Of a stretch of 13,010 nucleotides of DNA, positions 12,619 to 13,010 are shown one piece after another. The DNA comes from Actinomycetes bacterium (lineage in GTDB: Bacteria; Actinomycetota; Actinomycetes; Actinomycetales; Microbacteriaceae), in assembly GCA_023390155.1 (NCBI GenBank), contig JAEWDJ010000520.1, forward strand, positions 1 to 13,010, written 5' to 3'. The notes below the pieces were generated by a model that searched no databases, was not told the DNA's origin, and was given only the letters and a program-made list of their open reading frames with translations. Position 1 is the first letter of the stretch. The number at the start of each line of letters is the position of its first letter. Position numbers and translations under genes: made by a program.

Positions 12619-12974
12619 GGCGCGGCGAGGTCTACGACGTCCAGCTCGACCCTGTCGTCGCGGGGGAGGCGGCCAAGCTGCGCCCGTGCATCGTGGTCAG
12701 CAACGAGGGAGCCAATGGGAGCGTGAGCAGACGGGGGCGGGGAGTGCTGACCTTCGTCCCGCTGACGTCCAACGTCGCCAGCGTCCACGAGTTCCAGGTG
12801 GCGGTGGAGGATCCGGACGACCTGGCGCTGATGGGTCTTGACCAGCCGTCGAAGGCGCAGGCCGAACAGGTCCGGGCGCTCGGCTTCCCGCGGGTCGGCC
12901 GCTATCGCGGTGTCACGCCGGCCTGGGTCATGCACCAGCTCGACGACGCTCTCCGGTTTCATCTCTCCCTGTGA
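12615..12974 (+). CDS. MazF/PemK-type endoribonuclease toxin
   Basis: A 119-residue protein starting at GTG 12615, which overlaps the antitoxin stop by four bases; this start gives the canonical MazF beginning RRGEVYDVQLDPVVAGEAAK. The MazF/PemK fold is shown by LRPCIVVSNEGAN (22-34), with Arg23 in the position of the catalytic arginine, and by LTFVPLTSNV (45-54), with Thr51 in the position of the catalytic threonine. The later part GLDQPSKAQAEQVRALGFP and RVGRYRGVTPAWVMHQLDDA is the usual C-terminal core (strand, turn, closing helix). Length is normal for the family. It should cut single-stranded RNA at a short sequence and stop growth when the antitoxin is lost; the cleavage sequence cannot be read from the protein. 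Active-site residues are present, so the toxin appears functional. Confidence 0.92.
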   Translation: MRRGEVYDVQLDPVVAGEAAKLRPCIVVSNEGANGSVSRRGRGVLTFVPLTSNVASVHEFQVAVEDPDDLALMGLDQPSKAQAEQVRALGFPRVGRYRGVTPAWVMHQLDDALRFHLSL

Positions 12975-12982
12975 GCGGCGGC

Positions 12983-12988
12983 TACGCT
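12983..12988 (+). promoter_or_regulatory. Putative -10 element (TACGCT) of the next gene
   Basis: TACGCT fits TAnnnT and ends six bases before the GTG at 12995, so the transcript would start at the start codon. It lies just after the toxin stop. Confidence 0.45.
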
Positions 12989-12994
12989 GAAGGG

Positions 12995-13010
12995 GTGACC
13001 GACCACACTC
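12995..13010 (+). CDS. Start of an unidentified gene (partial)
   Basis: GTG at 12995 opens a frame (V/M-T-D-H-T) that runs off the window after five codons. The call rests on a TAnnnT box ending exactly six bases before the GTG, and on position just after the toxin stop. Nothing can be said about the product. Confidence 0.4.

Noticed and set aside
8606..12974. A complete defence island around the helicase-like gene and mazEF.
   Set aside because: There is no methylase, integrase, transposase, tRNA attachment site or compositional shift; flanking genes are ordinary chromosomal genes. The link remains a guess.

Overview
The window is GC-rich chromosomal DNA from an actinobacterium. It looks most like Microbacteriaceae (Leifsonia-like), judged from GC-biased third codon positions, GTG starts, close gene packing, starts without a Shine-Dalgarno (SD) sequence, and an L-lactate dehydrogenase closely resembling mycobacterial LldD2. 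The genus is an inference. I see no rRNA, tRNA, insertion sequence, integrase or CRISPR array, and no gene-free stretch over 300 bases.

Layout: (1) 1-755 (+), the tail of one TetR-type regulator and a complete second one. (2) 805-1610 (+), two overlapping genes for small unrecognised membrane proteins (2 TM and 1 TM). They meet a very acidic 98-aa protein (1607-1903, -) tail to tail, sharing a CTAG. (3) 2014-2922 (-), a membrane-anchored DsbA-type thiol oxidoreductase with a CPYC site, followed by a hairpin terminator and preceded by a possible 8-codon upstream ORF. (4) 3043-5069 (-), a two-gene lactate unit: an FadR-type GntR regulator, then lldD. Two tandem FadR-type operators lie on the promoter. 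(5) 5172-6617 (-), a 14-TM drug-efflux type MFS transporter, divergent from (6) 6693-8596 (+), an ArsR-type regulator translationally overlapped with a second, 12-TM MFS transporter. A perfect 16-bp palindrome lies between the divergent pair. (7) 8606-12367 (+), a 1253-aa DUF4011/SF1-helicase-like protein. (8) 12397-12974 (+), a MazE/MazF-type toxin-antitoxin pair, then the first bases of another gene.

The most unusual object is the 1253-aa protein. It keeps the whole architecture of the large DUF4011-helicase-nuclease ATPases, but the Walker A lysine is glycine, the Walker B Asp-Glu pair is lost, and motifs III and V and the C-terminal nuclease motif are altered. The reading frame is intact, so it looks like a retained non-catalytic or repurposed helicase rather than a decaying pseudogene.

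A second theme is promoter architecture. Five plus-strand starts (153, 805, 8606, 12397, 12995) each have a TAnnnT-like -10 element ending exactly six bases before the start codon, and none has a well-placed SD. This is the signature of leaderless transcripts, which are common in actinobacteria. The lldR gene contrasts with this, having a clear SD and an operator-covered promoter.
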